A stretch of 12,181 nucleotides of DNA from contig CALAUZ010000293.1 of assembly GCA_937892105.1 (NCBI GenBank), positions 1-12,181 of the forward strand. Direction: 5' to 3'. The position numbers and the translations under genes were made by a program. This document shows positions 1 to 7,546 of this stretch, piece by piece. The stretch is from an uncultured Fretibacterium sp. (lineage in GTDB: Bacteria; Synergistota; Synergistia; Synergistales; Aminobacteriaceae). Below the pieces are notes generated by a model. The model was not told the DNA's origin. It worked only from the letters and a program-made list of their open reading frames with translations, and did not search any database. How positions within the stretch are numbered: position 1 is the first letter of the stretch; each line of letters begins with the position of its first letter.

Positions 1-151
1 CAATCCCCAATCCCCAATCCCCATTTATCCTTTATTTTAATATAGAAAATAATTAATTTAAATTTATATTTTAAATAAATTAAATAAAATAAAAAAGTGA
101 ATTTGAATTTATAATTATTTTTATTAATTATGTTTTTAAATAATAATTTTA
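1..151. other. AT-rich flank with a (CAATCCC)x3 repeat at its edge
   Basis: The window opens with three perfect tandem copies of the heptamer CAATCCC (positions 1-21), followed by about 130 bases made almost only of A and T. The stretch lies just downstream of the stop codon of the minus-strand AT-rich gene, so it would be that gene's 3' flank. I see no open reading frame, RNA gene or bacterial terminator in it. Such extreme AT intergenic sequence with short C-rich simple repeats fits a eukaryotic, possibly gut-fungal, origin and is unlike the bacterial intergenic sequence elsewhere in the window. Confidence 0.6.
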
Positions 152-1510
152 TTAAAGTTCAATTACTTCTTCTTTGACTTCGTCTAATTCAGTATATTCC
201 ATTATTTTTTCTAATTCTCCTATGGCCTTTTTATCTTCCATTAATATAGCATAAATATTATATAACTTATTATAAACTGTTTTAAAGGCATTATCATACA
301 CAATATATAATTGCTTTCTTGTAAAGCAGAATTCCTCTCTGCTTTTTTCTTCAATATCTTCAATTATTTCCAAAGGCACATCAAGCAAATTATTATTATT
401 ATCATCTTTCTTAAAATATTTATTATATAAATAATATGCATGTATTATTAAATCAGTTTTTTTCACCAATTCATCTTTTTTCAGGTGTATTTTATATAAA
501 TAATAATCTATATAAAACTCCAAAAATGTATTCACATAATTGTACTCTGGAATACTTTTAACATATTTTTTTAAAGATAAAAAGCATACAATATTTCTCA
601 TAAACTTTTTGAAATCATTCTTGATTATAATATATTCAGGAGTATTTCCTCTTTTATTTGCTAGTAAATTGTTAGAATCTAAATAATCTTCTTGTTTCTT
701 TTTTCTTTCTTTTATTTTTTGCTTTTCTTTTATTCTCACAAAAAACAAATGTATCAGAGTAAATGAAAAATCAATCAGAAAATTGAATATTAGTGTATCA
801 AAAGTTGTTTGACGGCGGGTTAACAATAGATAGGAATGGAATATAAAATTATGGCATATAATCCAGAGACAATTAATTGTTAATTCTAAACGGATGAAAA
901 ATATGTCTTTTTTAATGTCGTATTTCCATAAATTAAAAATTAATTTTATTACATAACATAATAATGAATAATATATGACATTTTTAAAAATGGTTACAAA
1001 TAATATAATTTTCATGTAATTATTAAGATTTGTGCATTCCATATCATTGATAGAAGATTTTAATCCAAACATAGAATAAAACAAAATGCAATGTGTTTCT
1101 GGGACATAATATAAACTAAATAATAAAATAGAAAAACTTATAATAATAAAAATAAAATTTATTAATCCAAATTTGAAATCTGAATTTGGATTTTTTGACC
1201 TCTTATTAAAAAAATTTTCATATATTTCAAATTTTTTATCAGAATTATTATTTTCATTAAGTATCTCATTATTTAATTTTTCTTGGTTTTGATTTTGGTT
1301 TGAATCATTAGAATATTCATAGCTTAGATGCTGATAACTAAATTTGAACAGCTGTGATACAGATTTTATTTTTGAAATGAGAGGTATAAAACATAAAAAA
1401 TGGTCGAAAAATGAAGTTATTATTCTGCATAGATTTTGATAAGCAATGTTATCCAAATAAACATTATAAGAATATAAAAAATATAAAATTTGGTGAACAA
1501 GAACACATAA
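152..1510 (-). CDS. 5'-truncated eukaryotic-like 7TM-RGS protein (probable gut-fungal sequence)
   Basis: Open frame of about 450 codons ending in TAA at 152-154. The apparent GTG start at 1522 lies beyond the composition break, so the true N-terminus is missing and the left-hand residues are read-through. The protein is rich in Asn, Lys, Ile, Tyr and Phe. It has about five hydrophobic segments in its first 270 residues (including FGLINFIFIIISFSILLF and a later FNFLIDFSFTLIHLFF), an Asn/Gln-rich loop with NQNQNQ, then a basic stretch (KEKQKIKERKKK). The last 150 residues are soluble and helical. The order FLEFYIDYYLYK, then YNKYFKK, then FTRKQLYIVYDNAF resembles an RGS domain, which speeds GTP hydrolysis by G-alpha subunits. 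Fungal 7TM-RGS proteins have this layout. The RGS call is by pattern only. Composition is wholly unlike the bacterial genes to the right. Confidence 0.5.
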   Translation of the reverse strand, partial: LCVLVHQILYFLYSYNVYLDNIAYQNLCRIITSFFDHFLCFIPLISKIKSVSQLFKFSYQHLSYEYSNDSNQNQNQEKLNNEILNENNNSDKKFEIYENFFNKRSKNPNSDFKFGLINFIFIIISFSILLFSLYYVPETHCILFYSMFGLKSSINDMECTNLNNYMKIILFVTIFKNVIYYSLLCYVIKLIFNLWKYDIKKDIFFIRLELTINCLWIICHNFIFHSYLLLTRRQTTFDTLIFNFLIDFSFTLIHLFFVRIKEKQKIKERKKKQEDYLDSNNLLANKRGNTPEYIIIKNDFKKFMRNIVCFLSLKKYVKSIPEYNYVNTFLEFYIDYYLYKIHLKKDELVKKTDLIIHAYYLYNKYFKKDDNNNNLLDVPLEIIEDIEEKSREEFCFTRKQLYIVYDNAFKTVYNKLYNIYAILMEDKKAIGELEKIMEYTELDEVKEEVIEL

Positions 1511-2265
1511 AATCCCACGCACCCTGTCAGCGTAAGAACAGCACCCTTCACGTTGAGGCCGGTAACGGAGAAATTTATGTATTTGCGCTCAACTATGCGT
1601 CCTAATATTATTCCGGCGATTAAACCGGCAGCGTAAAATGATGTCCGTATTTCTTTTGCCGGGTTGACATGCGTGTCGGCAGGATATGACTTAAACACCA
1701 CATAGACCAGCGATATTGCACAGAACGCGCTCCAGAATATCATTGCCTTATTCTCGAGTTTAGTGTCTGAAAGCGTAGGACTTACAGCCATTAATGCCGC
1801 CACACCAAGCGCAAATCCCCCTATAGTGTCCCTGAGGTAGTGAATACCCAGATAATTTCGGGCAAACACCGTAAGAAGCGTCAGAACAGCGCACATCACA
1901 GAGAACATTGGAGACCTTTTCCGCAGCAGCCAGGCCAGTCCGCCGTAAATTACACCTGCCGTTACAGCATGGCCGCTAGGGAATGACCAGCCCGTAACAT
2001 TGAAAGCAGGGATAATTCTCGGGTCAGCCATGAAAGGACGAAGTTCACAGACTATGAGCTTTGCTGTCCTCATAAAGAAATATGCAAGTTCGCAGCTTAT
2101 GAACAGAAAGAGGCCGCCTTTCTTGTCGAACACCCAGTAAACGAGAAGCGGCACAAAAAGTATCCATAAGTCAGCAAAATCCGAAACCCCTAGCATTAAC
2201 GGAGTAATAACTCTTCCTGTTGCCTCACGGAAATTCTGCAGCCACAACAAAATTTCAATTTCCAA
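1490..2265 (-). CDS. PAP2-family membrane phosphatase, third tandem copy, 3' end lost at junction
   Basis: Integral-membrane acid phosphatase of the PAP2 superfamily, acting on a lipid phosphate or pyrophosphate at the membrane. All three signature motifs are present: K69...R76-P77, PSGH at 96-99, and R136...H142...D146. The last motif has Ala135 where the family usually has Ser. The start is TTG at 2263-2265, directly after the TAA of the upstream copy, with a run of six G nine bases before it. The N-terminus (EIEILLWLQNFREATG) aligns with the neighbour's start, which supports this choice. The sequence follows its two paralogues to about G251 (position 1513). It then becomes a Phe/Ile-rich tail encoded by AT-rich DNA and stops at 1420-1422. 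The paralogues continue for another 60 residues, so the native C-terminus is missing and the apparent tail is an artefact of the junction. Confidence 0.85.
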
Positions 2266-3207
2266 TTAGTCGTGCCCCCCTGTCATTTTTATCACGAATG
2301 GCCAGACCGCTAACGTCCAGAATGTCAGCATAAATCCCATCGCAAACCTTCCGCCCCTCACAGTAAACATACCGCCAAGAACTTCATACAGCCACGTGTA
2401 ATCCCCCGCGAATGTCCCTGCAATAAAGTACACAGGGATAGAGCCTATAACCGCTAAGATTATCCCTCTTGCGTTCAGCCCTGTAGCCTCAAAAGCTATG
2501 TACCGTCGTTCAATCCAGCGTCCTGCGATTAATCCTGCCGCAATTCCTGCGGCGTAAAATGTGTCGAACGTCATCTTGAACGGGTCAACCAGCAGTTGAC
2601 CATCAATATAATCCATCGGGTATGGCTTCATGGCCGTGTAAAGTACTCCGAGAATGCAGAGTAATATTCCTGCCGCAAGAAAACTGCCCTCATGTTCAGG
2701 GTGCTTCATGATTACTGACGCTAACCACAGCGATAATACTCCCGCCAATGTCCCGGCTACAACGTCCTGCGGAGTGTGAACTCCCAGATAGTTTCGGGAG
2801 AACGCAACGAGTATTATTGCGATGACGCAGAATGACACGAACAGCCTCGAACGTTTCCGTGTTAGAACCGCAAGACCTCCGAGAATTGGTGTCGCCCACA
2901 TCGTATGACCGCTTGGGAATGAATATCCTGTTGGTTTATGACCGGCTGGTATTATCCTAGCGTTCCGAACGTAAGGACGGTACGAACATGCTGTTACTTT
3001 GGTGATGCCGTTAAGAAACCTGCTTATCGTTAATGAGAGTATCAGGAAAAGCCCTGCCCTCTTGTTTATGCACCAGTACACTATAAACGGCACTAAAACA
3101 AGCCATGTTATAGCCGCATGTGATAACCAGTTTACGGCGGGGGTTAAGACGTTGCCGGTTGCCTCCCTGATATTCTGAAGCCAGAGCAGATATTCGATGT
3201 CCATCAT
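2266..3207 (-). CDS. PAP2-family membrane phosphatase, second tandem copy
   Basis: Full-length 313-residue PAP2 superfamily phosphatase. Catalytic motifs are intact: K70...R77-P78, PSGH at 98-101, and S137-R138...H144...D148. In this family the second-motif His is the proton donor and the third-motif His the nucleophile. Hydrophobic segments flank the motifs, and a C-terminal extension of three or more further segments follows, so the whole protein is likely polytopic. The start overlaps the end of the preceding gene: the bases read TGATG, where TGA ends the upstream copy. Two adjacent ATG codons are possible (3207 or 3204). The AAGGG upstream is better spaced for the second. Translational coupling in one transcript is therefore likely. 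Substrate unknown; undecaprenyl pyrophosphate or another lipid phosphate is possible. Confidence 0.9.
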   Translation of the reverse strand: MMDIEYLLWLQNIREATGNVLTPAVNWLSHAAITWLVLVPFIVYWCINKRAGLFLILSLTISRFLNGITKVTACSYRPYVRNARIIPAGHKPTGYSFPSGHTMWATPILGGLAVLTRKRSRLFVSFCVIAIILVAFSRNYLGVHTPQDVVAGTLAGVLSLWLASVIMKHPEHEGSFLAAGILLCILGVLYTAMKPYPMDYIDGQLLVDPFKMTFDTFYAAGIAAGLIAGRWIERRYIAFEATGLNARGIILAVIGSIPVYFIAGTFAGDYTWLYEVLGGMFTVRGGRFAMGFMLTFWTLAVWPFVIKMTGGHD

Positions 3208-4169
3208 TTACCCTTCTGGGTCAGCCTGATTACGCACGGCCACAAGAATACTGACCAGAAACTAGTTATGAAACCTATAACCATGTATGCCCATCTCTTA
3301 GTCAGCATTTCAGCCAGAGGGTTCATGAGGAATGTATAAGTTTTCACGAAGTTGAACACGATGAAGTAATACGGAATGAAGCCTAAAACTGCAAGGATTA
3401 TTCCCTTAACGCCAAGACCTGCAGCCTCAAACTTTACATATTCGCGCTCAAGGCAACGCCCCATAATCAGTCCAAGCATCATGCCTATACCGTGAAACGT
3501 ATCATTCATCATCGCTATTGGGTCAACAAGAAGTTTGCCTTCTGCTGTGTAATCCATAGGGTAAGGCTTGTTCATGACGTAAAGCAAATCGAGAATGCAG
3601 AGGATAATTCCTGTTGCGAGAATGATATTCTCCTTTTCGGGGTGTGCAAGTATTTTTGACGCAAGCCACACCGAAAAAAGTCCCAAAGTTACGCCGACAA
3701 CAACGTCCTGCGGGGTGTGGACACCGAGATAGTTTCTCGAAAACGCCGTGAGAAGTATCGCGAGAACGCATAACGCTGCGAACCATGGGGCACGCTTCTT
3801 CGTGATTACCGCGAGACCTCCATATACCGGTGAACTCCACATTGTATGGCCGCTGGGGAAAGAATACCCTCCTGCTGTCTTTATTGCGTCGCCGGCAGGG
3901 ATTATTCTGGGGTCTCTTATCCATGGACGATAAGCGCAGACTGTCAGCTTCACTACGCCGTTGAAGAACCAGCTTATTCCCATTGATACGAGGAGGAAAA
4001 GGCCGTTCTTCTTGTTTATGCACCAGTAGACAAGTACAGGCACGAAAACAAGCCACGTAAGAGCAAAGAACGACAGCTCCTCCATAAACACACTTACCGC
4101 ATTGCTTCCTAATGCTGCCTCAATATTCCCCCTGAGTTCCTGAACCCAGAGAAGATATGACATATCCAC
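3204..4169 (-). CDS. PAP2-family membrane phosphatase, first tandem copy
   Basis: Full-length 321-residue PAP2 phosphatase and the first of three consecutive paralogues in transcription order. Catalytic residues visible: K74...R81-P82, PSGH at 105-108, and S144-R145...H151...D155. It is closest to the second copy (shared SRNYLGVHTPQDV and YPMDY motifs). The start is taken as GTG at 4167-4169, because VDMSYLLWVQ aligns with MDIEYLLWLQ in the next copy. An ATG two codons later is the alternative. A purine-rich AAGGAAG lies about 13 bases before the GTG. It is separated from the sugar-acid operon upstream by 150 bases, so it may be read from its own promoter or by run-through. The membrane substrate cannot be inferred. 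Confidence 0.88.
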   Translation of the reverse strand: MDMSYLLWVQELRGNIEAALGSNAVSVFMEELSFFALTWLVFVPVLVYWCINKKNGLFLLVSMGISWFFNGVVKLTVCAYRPWIRDPRIIPAGDAIKTAGGYSFPSGHTMWSSPVYGGLAVITKKRAPWFAALCVLAILLTAFSRNYLGVHTPQDVVVGVTLGLFSVWLASKILAHPEKENIILATGIILCILDLLYVMNKPYPMDYTAEGKLLVDPIAMMNDTFHGIGMMLGLIMGRCLEREYVKFEAAGLGVKGIILAVLGFIPYYFIVFNFVKTYTFLMNPLAEMLTKRWAYMVIGFITSFWSVFLWPCVIRLTQKGK

Positions 4170-4319
4170 TTTACTTCACTTGCTTCCTTTCATTAAATAT
4201 TTATATGCTGATAAATCAACAACATACGGCCATCATTCGCCGTTCAGAACAGCGATACAGCCTTTTATGCACATTTCCGCAGTGCCTCACGTGATAATGA
4301 CGCAAAATGCGGTTAAGGT
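4170..4319. other. 150-bp intergenic gap between the PdxA2 gene and the PAP2 cluster
   Basis: No reading frame or RNA gene seen. The minus strand contains an A/T-rich stretch close to the PAP2 start (TATAAATATTTAAT, complement of about 4188-4201) that could serve as a -10 region, but no -35 at proper spacing is convincing. A short inverted repeat CGCA-AAA-TGCG occurs near 4301-4311, just after the PdxA2 stop. It is too weak and lacks a T run, so I do not call a terminator. Confidence 0.4.
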
Positions 4320-5393
4320 TTACTCCCTTCCTCCCGCAAGCCTAATACCGTAATCCATAGCGTTAATCAGGCTCAGACTGTTTGCCTCGCCGCTTCCTGC
4401 AATATCATACGCCGTACCATGATCCACACTCACACGGATAATAGGAAGCCCTAACGTTACGTTAATCCCCGCTACTGCCTCCCAGTGATGTTCTTCTTTA
4501 TTGTACACGAAACCTTTGACCTTCAGCGGAATGTGTCCCTGATCATGATACATTACTACTACAATGTCATACCACCCGCCTAGTGCCTTGCTGAACACTG
4601 TATCAGGAGGAGTTGGCTTCCTGTCGGGAATGTTTATGCCTTCCTTCAGAGCTTCGTCAATGGCTGGTTGAATTTCGTCAATCTCCTCTCGCCCGAACAT
4701 TCCGTTTTCGCCGCAATGAGGATTGAGACCTGCCACGCCGATTTTGGGGGTGTCGATGCCGAGTGCCTTGCAGGTTTCGTTGCCAAGACGTATGCAGTCA
4801 AGTACTCGTTCCTTCTTCACACGGTTACATGCCTCGCGGAGTGATACATGTGTAGAGACATGGATTACACGCAAATTCTCATGCGCCAACATCATAGCGT
4901 ATTTCTTTGTGTGCGTCTCGTCAGCGTAAATCTCAGTGTGTCCGGAATAGTGATGACCGGCCATGTTGATGGCTTCCTTGCTGATTGCGTTTGTGATTGT
5001 AGCGTCAACCTCATGCGCCAGTGCCATGCGAATTACCTTCACGACATACTGATACGCCGCTTCTCCGCCTAATTTCGTTGGGCCAACGTTGAAGGGTCTG
5101 GGTTCGTCAGGGTTGCCGGGAATGTCTGTGGCCTTCACTATTCCCATGTCGTATACATCAATCGTTCCGAACTCAAACTTTGCGTCCTTAACGTCCTTCA
5201 CAGGGTTAATCTTAACGTCAATTCCAGATACTTTCTTTGCGGCTTTTGCGGCATACTCCATTACTGGAACATCGCCAACTACAAGCGGCCTGCAACGATC
5301 GTATACTGTCCTGTCCGATAGTGCTTTTACTGTGATTTCAGGGCCGCTTCCGAACGGGTCTCCCATGCTTATACCGAGTATAGGTTTGCTCAT
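4320..5393 (-). CDS. pdxA2: PdxA2-type NAD-dependent 4-phospho-threonate/erythronate dehydrogenase
   Basis: Cytoplasmic 357-residue enzyme of the PdxA family. Family motifs are clear: MGDPFGSGPEI at 10-20, GHTE at 151-154, STHVSLREA at 180-188, GLNPHCGENG at 222-231, MYHDQGHIPLK at 281-291, and SVDHGTAYDIAGSG at 322-335. His182, His226 and His283 match the divalent-metal ligands of PdxA. The start is ATG at 5393, because AGGAGG sits seven bases upstream (5401-5406) and the protein then begins MSKPILGISMGDP; a longer reading frame upstream only overlaps the preceding gene. Housekeeping PdxA makes a pyridoxal precursor. PdxA2 paralogues beside DUF1537 kinases instead oxidise D-threonate or D-erythronate 4-phosphate, with decarboxylation, to dihydroxyacetone phosphate. 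Position in the same operon as such a kinase favours the catabolic role. It begins 11 bases after the lyase stop. Confidence 0.85.
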   Translation of the reverse strand: MSKPILGISMGDPFGSGPEITVKALSDRTVYDRCRPLVVGDVPVMEYAAKAAKKVSGIDVKINPVKDVKDAKFEFGTIDVYDMGIVKATDIPGNPDEPRPFNVGPTKLGGEAAYQYVVKVIRMALAHEVDATITNAISKEAINMAGHHYSGHTEIYADETHTKKYAMMLAHENLRVIHVSTHVSLREACNRVKKERVLDCIRLGNETCKALGIDTPKIGVAGLNPHCGENGMFGREEIDEIQPAIDEALKEGINIPDRKPTPPDTVFSKALGGWYDIVVVMYHDQGHIPLKVKGFVYNKEEHHWEAVAGINVTLGLPIIRVSVDHGTAYDIAGSGEANSLSLINAMDYGIRLAGGRE

Positions 5394-5400
5394 CTTTGTG

Positions 5401-5406
5401 CCTCCT
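5401..5406 (-). promoter_or_regulatory. Strong ribosome binding site AGGAGG overlapping the upstream stop codon
   Basis: On the minus strand AGGAGG lies seven bases before the PdxA2 ATG and shares bases with the TAG stop of the DapA-family gene (5405-5407). This fixes the PdxA2 start at 5393 and suggests that ribosomes finishing the lyase help initiate PdxA2. Confidence 0.8.
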
Positions 5407-6310
5407 AGTGTAAACCGCTCGCCTTGCACTGCTCTAACGTCTTCTTCAGCGCGTCCATTCCTTCGGGAGTAATGCTGCTGAATGGCCTTCTGCATGGCCC
5501 AACAGGATTACCCAGAAGACCTGCCGCCATCTTCACTATCGTATTCGGGTTGCCGTACTTGAAGCAGTTACGGAATATCCTTATGCTGTCCTGAACCTTC
5601 TTTGCACGCTCAATATCACCTGCCGTGAAAGCCTCGTATATCTCAACCATAGTGCGCGGGAATACGTTTGCACAACCTGCAATACCGCCCTTCCCTCCAA
5701 ACATCATGGCCGGAAGTATCAGGCTGTCATTGCCAGACAAAACGCTGAAGTCCTTTCCTGGAATATCACTCGTCAGCTCTATGTACTGCTTCATGTTGTC
5801 GAAATTACCGCTGGAGTCCTTAGCACCGAGTATGTTCGGTACGTCCTTCGCAAGCCGTGCTACAGTTGCAGGGGCTAAAGCGTTACCGGTTCTTGCTGGA
5901 ATGTTGTAGAGTACTACAGGGATTTTCACGCTCTCTGCTACCGCCTTGTAGTGCGCGTAAAGTTCGTCCTGTGATGCCGCCGCAAAATACGGCACTATTA
6001 CCGACAGAATATCCGCTCCAATTTCTTCCGCTTCCCTGCTGAGGGTTATGGTCTCCTTCGTCGTTGGACAGCCTGTTCCGGCATATACGGGCACACGCCC
6101 TTTCGCCTCGTCAACTACAACTTTGAGTATGCTGACTTTCTCCTTGTGGCTCAACGCATAGGCTTCACCGTTCGTTCCCAGAGCAAAGACACCAGACACG
6201 CCAGCGTCTATCATTCTGTTCACCTGATGGCGGAGTTCTGCCTCGTTTATGGTCTCGTCATCATTCATAGGTGTAAGTATGGGCGGTATTATTCCCTTAA
6301 TCTCAGGCAT
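5405..6310 (-). CDS. DapA/NAL-family class I aldolase or lyase, probably not true DHDPS
   Basis: A 301-residue TIM-barrel enzyme of the dihydrodipicolinate synthase/N-acetylneuraminate lyase family. It uses a Schiff-base lysine to condense or cleave pyruvate-containing compounds. Seen: GTNGE at 45-49, PYF at 107-109, LYNIPARTGN at 134-143 (Tyr135 and Arg140), and GAKDSSGN at 162-169 with Lys164 as the Schiff-base residue. True DHDPS usually has GTTGE and a Tyr at the position of Phe109 (Tyr107 in E. coli, part of its proton relay). Here Asn47 and Phe109 replace them. Together with the catabolic neighbours this argues for an aldolase acting on a keto-deoxy sugar acid or related compound rather than lysine biosynthesis. 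The start is ATG at 6310 after a GAAGGGAG site. It begins 18 bases past the dehydrogenase stop. Confidence 0.82.
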   Translation of the reverse strand: MPEIKGIIPPILTPMNDDETINEAELRHQVNRMIDAGVSGVFALGTNGEAYALSHKEKVSILKVVVDEAKGRVPVYAGTGCPTTKETITLSREAEEIGADILSVIVPYFAAASQDELYAHYKAVAESVKIPVVLYNIPARTGNALAPATVARLAKDVPNILGAKDSSGNFDNMKQYIELTSDIPGKDFSVLSGNDSLILPAMMFGGKGGIAGCANVFPRTMVEIYEAFTAGDIERAKKVQDSIRIFRNCFKYGNPNTIVKMAAGLLGNPVGPCRRPFSSITPEGMDALKKTLEQCKASGLH

Positions 6311-6328
6311 TATGTAATAATCTCCCTT

Positions 6329-7483
6329 CTACATTATCTGGCTGTAAATCATTCTTGCGTCTTCAGGCGTAACCTTCCTGCGGTTGTTCACAAGAAGACG
6401 AGTTACCTGCATTCCAGATTCAACTAGAAAATCCAAATCACTCTCAGGCACATTCCATTCCTTGAGGCTCTTGGGAATGTCGAGGTGTTCAACCATCTCA
6501 CCCAAACGCTCAATCACTGCTTTGCTCTTTGCCTCTTCCGTTGAAGCACTGCCTTTCATGCACCTGTCATAGACCTGCGCGAGTAGTGGACGTATTTCAG
6601 GCTCGTTGAACTTCATCACTGGCACAAGAAGTATAGCGTTCGAGACACCGTGTGCAATATGGTACTTTCCGCCCAACGGGTAACTCAGGGCATGTACAGC
6701 CGTAGTCCCTGACGCGGTAATTGCGACACCGCCATAGAAGCTCCCTATCTGCATGGCCAGTTTTGCCGGCATCGCTTCGGGGTCATCACAGGCTGGAATG
6801 AGGTTGTTCATGATGAGTTCAAGCCCTGACATCGCAAATGTATCACTGAATGGGTTAGCCTTGTTGCTGGTGAAACACTCTATGCAGTGTGCAAGAGCGT
6901 CAATTCCTGTCGCGGCAGCTATCTTTCGCGGCAGCTTCTTTATCATTACAGCGTCAAGAATAACATAATCCGAAATCATTGCGTTGTTCACAATTCCTAC
7001 TTTGAGCTGTTTTTCCGGAACTGCAACTATCGCATTCGGTGTAGCCTCTGAGCCTGTACCTGCCGTCGTTGGGATCATGAGGGTCTTGACGTATTTGCGA
7101 GCCTTCTTGGGGTCATCGAGTAAGTCCTTGATACCATAATCATCTGTCATTAGGACGCTGGCAAGTTTCGCAGTATCCATTACGCTTCCGCCGCCTACAG
7201 CGAGAATGAAATCCGCACCGTACTCCCTGCACTGGTCTACGAGCTTTTGAGCCTGTTCATAGCTTGGTTCGGGAGGAAGGTCATTCAGGACTGTGTATTC
7301 AACGCCTGACTTCTTCACATACTCCATCGGGTAATCGAGAAGCCCTGCGCCCTGAATGCCTTTGTCGGTGAAGACTGCGAGGTTCTTAACACCTTCTGAT
7401 GATAGTACGTCCACAATGTTAGATAGCGAGTTTTCTCCGCCAAAAACTGTGTTAGGCATTCCTAATGTATATTTTGTGAGCAT
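6329..7483 (-). CDS. Iron-containing (group III) alcohol dehydrogenase
   Basis: A 384-residue Fe-ADH family enzyme that interconverts alcohols and aldehydes or ketones with NAD(P). The nucleotide-binding motif GGGSVMDTAK is at 97-106. Asp195 and His199 (GIDALAHCIE), His264, and His278 (HIAHG) form the expected metal-binding set. PTTAGTGSE at 138-146 is also typical. The start at 7483 gives MLTKYTLGMPNTVFGG, the usual N-terminal form and length of the family, with AGG seven bases upstream. An in-frame ATG at 7534, preceded by AGGAG but only two bases away, would add 17 residues and remains possible. It follows the kinase by 63 bases (12 with the longer start) and is almost certainly co-transcribed with it. 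A likely role is reducing an aldehyde made by the lyase or oxidising an incoming polyol or hydroxyacid. The substrate is not determinable from sequence. Confidence 0.88.
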   Translation of the reverse strand: MLTKYTLGMPNTVFGGENSLSNIVDVLSSEGVKNLAVFTDKGIQGAGLLDYPMEYVKKSGVEYTVLNDLPPEPSYEQAQKLVDQCREYGADFILAVGGGSVMDTAKLASVLMTDDYGIKDLLDDPKKARKYVKTLMIPTTAGTGSEATPNAIVAVPEKQLKVGIVNNAMISDYVILDAVMIKKLPRKIAAATGIDALAHCIECFTSNKANPFSDTFAMSGLELIMNNLIPACDDPEAMPAKLAMQIGSFYGGVAITASGTTAVHALSYPLGGKYHIAHGVSNAILLVPVMKFNEPEIRPLLAQVYDRCMKGSASTEEAKSKAVIERLGEMVEHLDIPKSLKEWNVPESDLDFLVESGMQVTRLLVNNRRKVTPEDARMIYSQIM

Positions 7484-7546
7484 TTTATTACCTGCCTTTC
7501 TATGTCTGCTGAATAAAGTATTATGCGTTTTCATTGCTCCTATGTG

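Noticed and set aside
1..22. Telomere-like repeat
   Set aside because: Only three heptamers are visible and GGGATTG does not match the common TTAGGG-type telomere unit.
1420..1489. C-terminal tail of the third PAP2 copy read as native protein
   Set aside because: It is encoded in the AT-rich block, has no counterpart in the two paralogues and overlaps another open frame; it is a product of the junction.
1511..1522. GTG at 1520-1522 as the start of the AT-rich gene
   Set aside because: It falls in bacterial PAP2 sequence past the composition break, so it cannot be the native start.
3523..4056. 177-codon minus-strand frame inside the first PAP2 gene
   Set aside because: Lies entirely within a well-supported PAP2 gene in another frame, and has no recognisable motif or ribosome binding site.
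4298..4312. Rho-independent terminator after PdxA2
   Set aside because: The inverted repeat is only four base pairs and is not followed by a T run on the minus strand.
4320..5393. Housekeeping pdxA (pyridoxal phosphate synthesis)
   Set aside because: The fold family is the same, but the operon with a DUF1537 kinase fits the catabolic PdxA2 role better. Not excluded absolutely.
5089..5472. 127-codon plus-strand frame opposite the PdxA2 gene
   Set aside because: Antisense shadow of a gene with full conserved motifs; no ribosome binding site seen.
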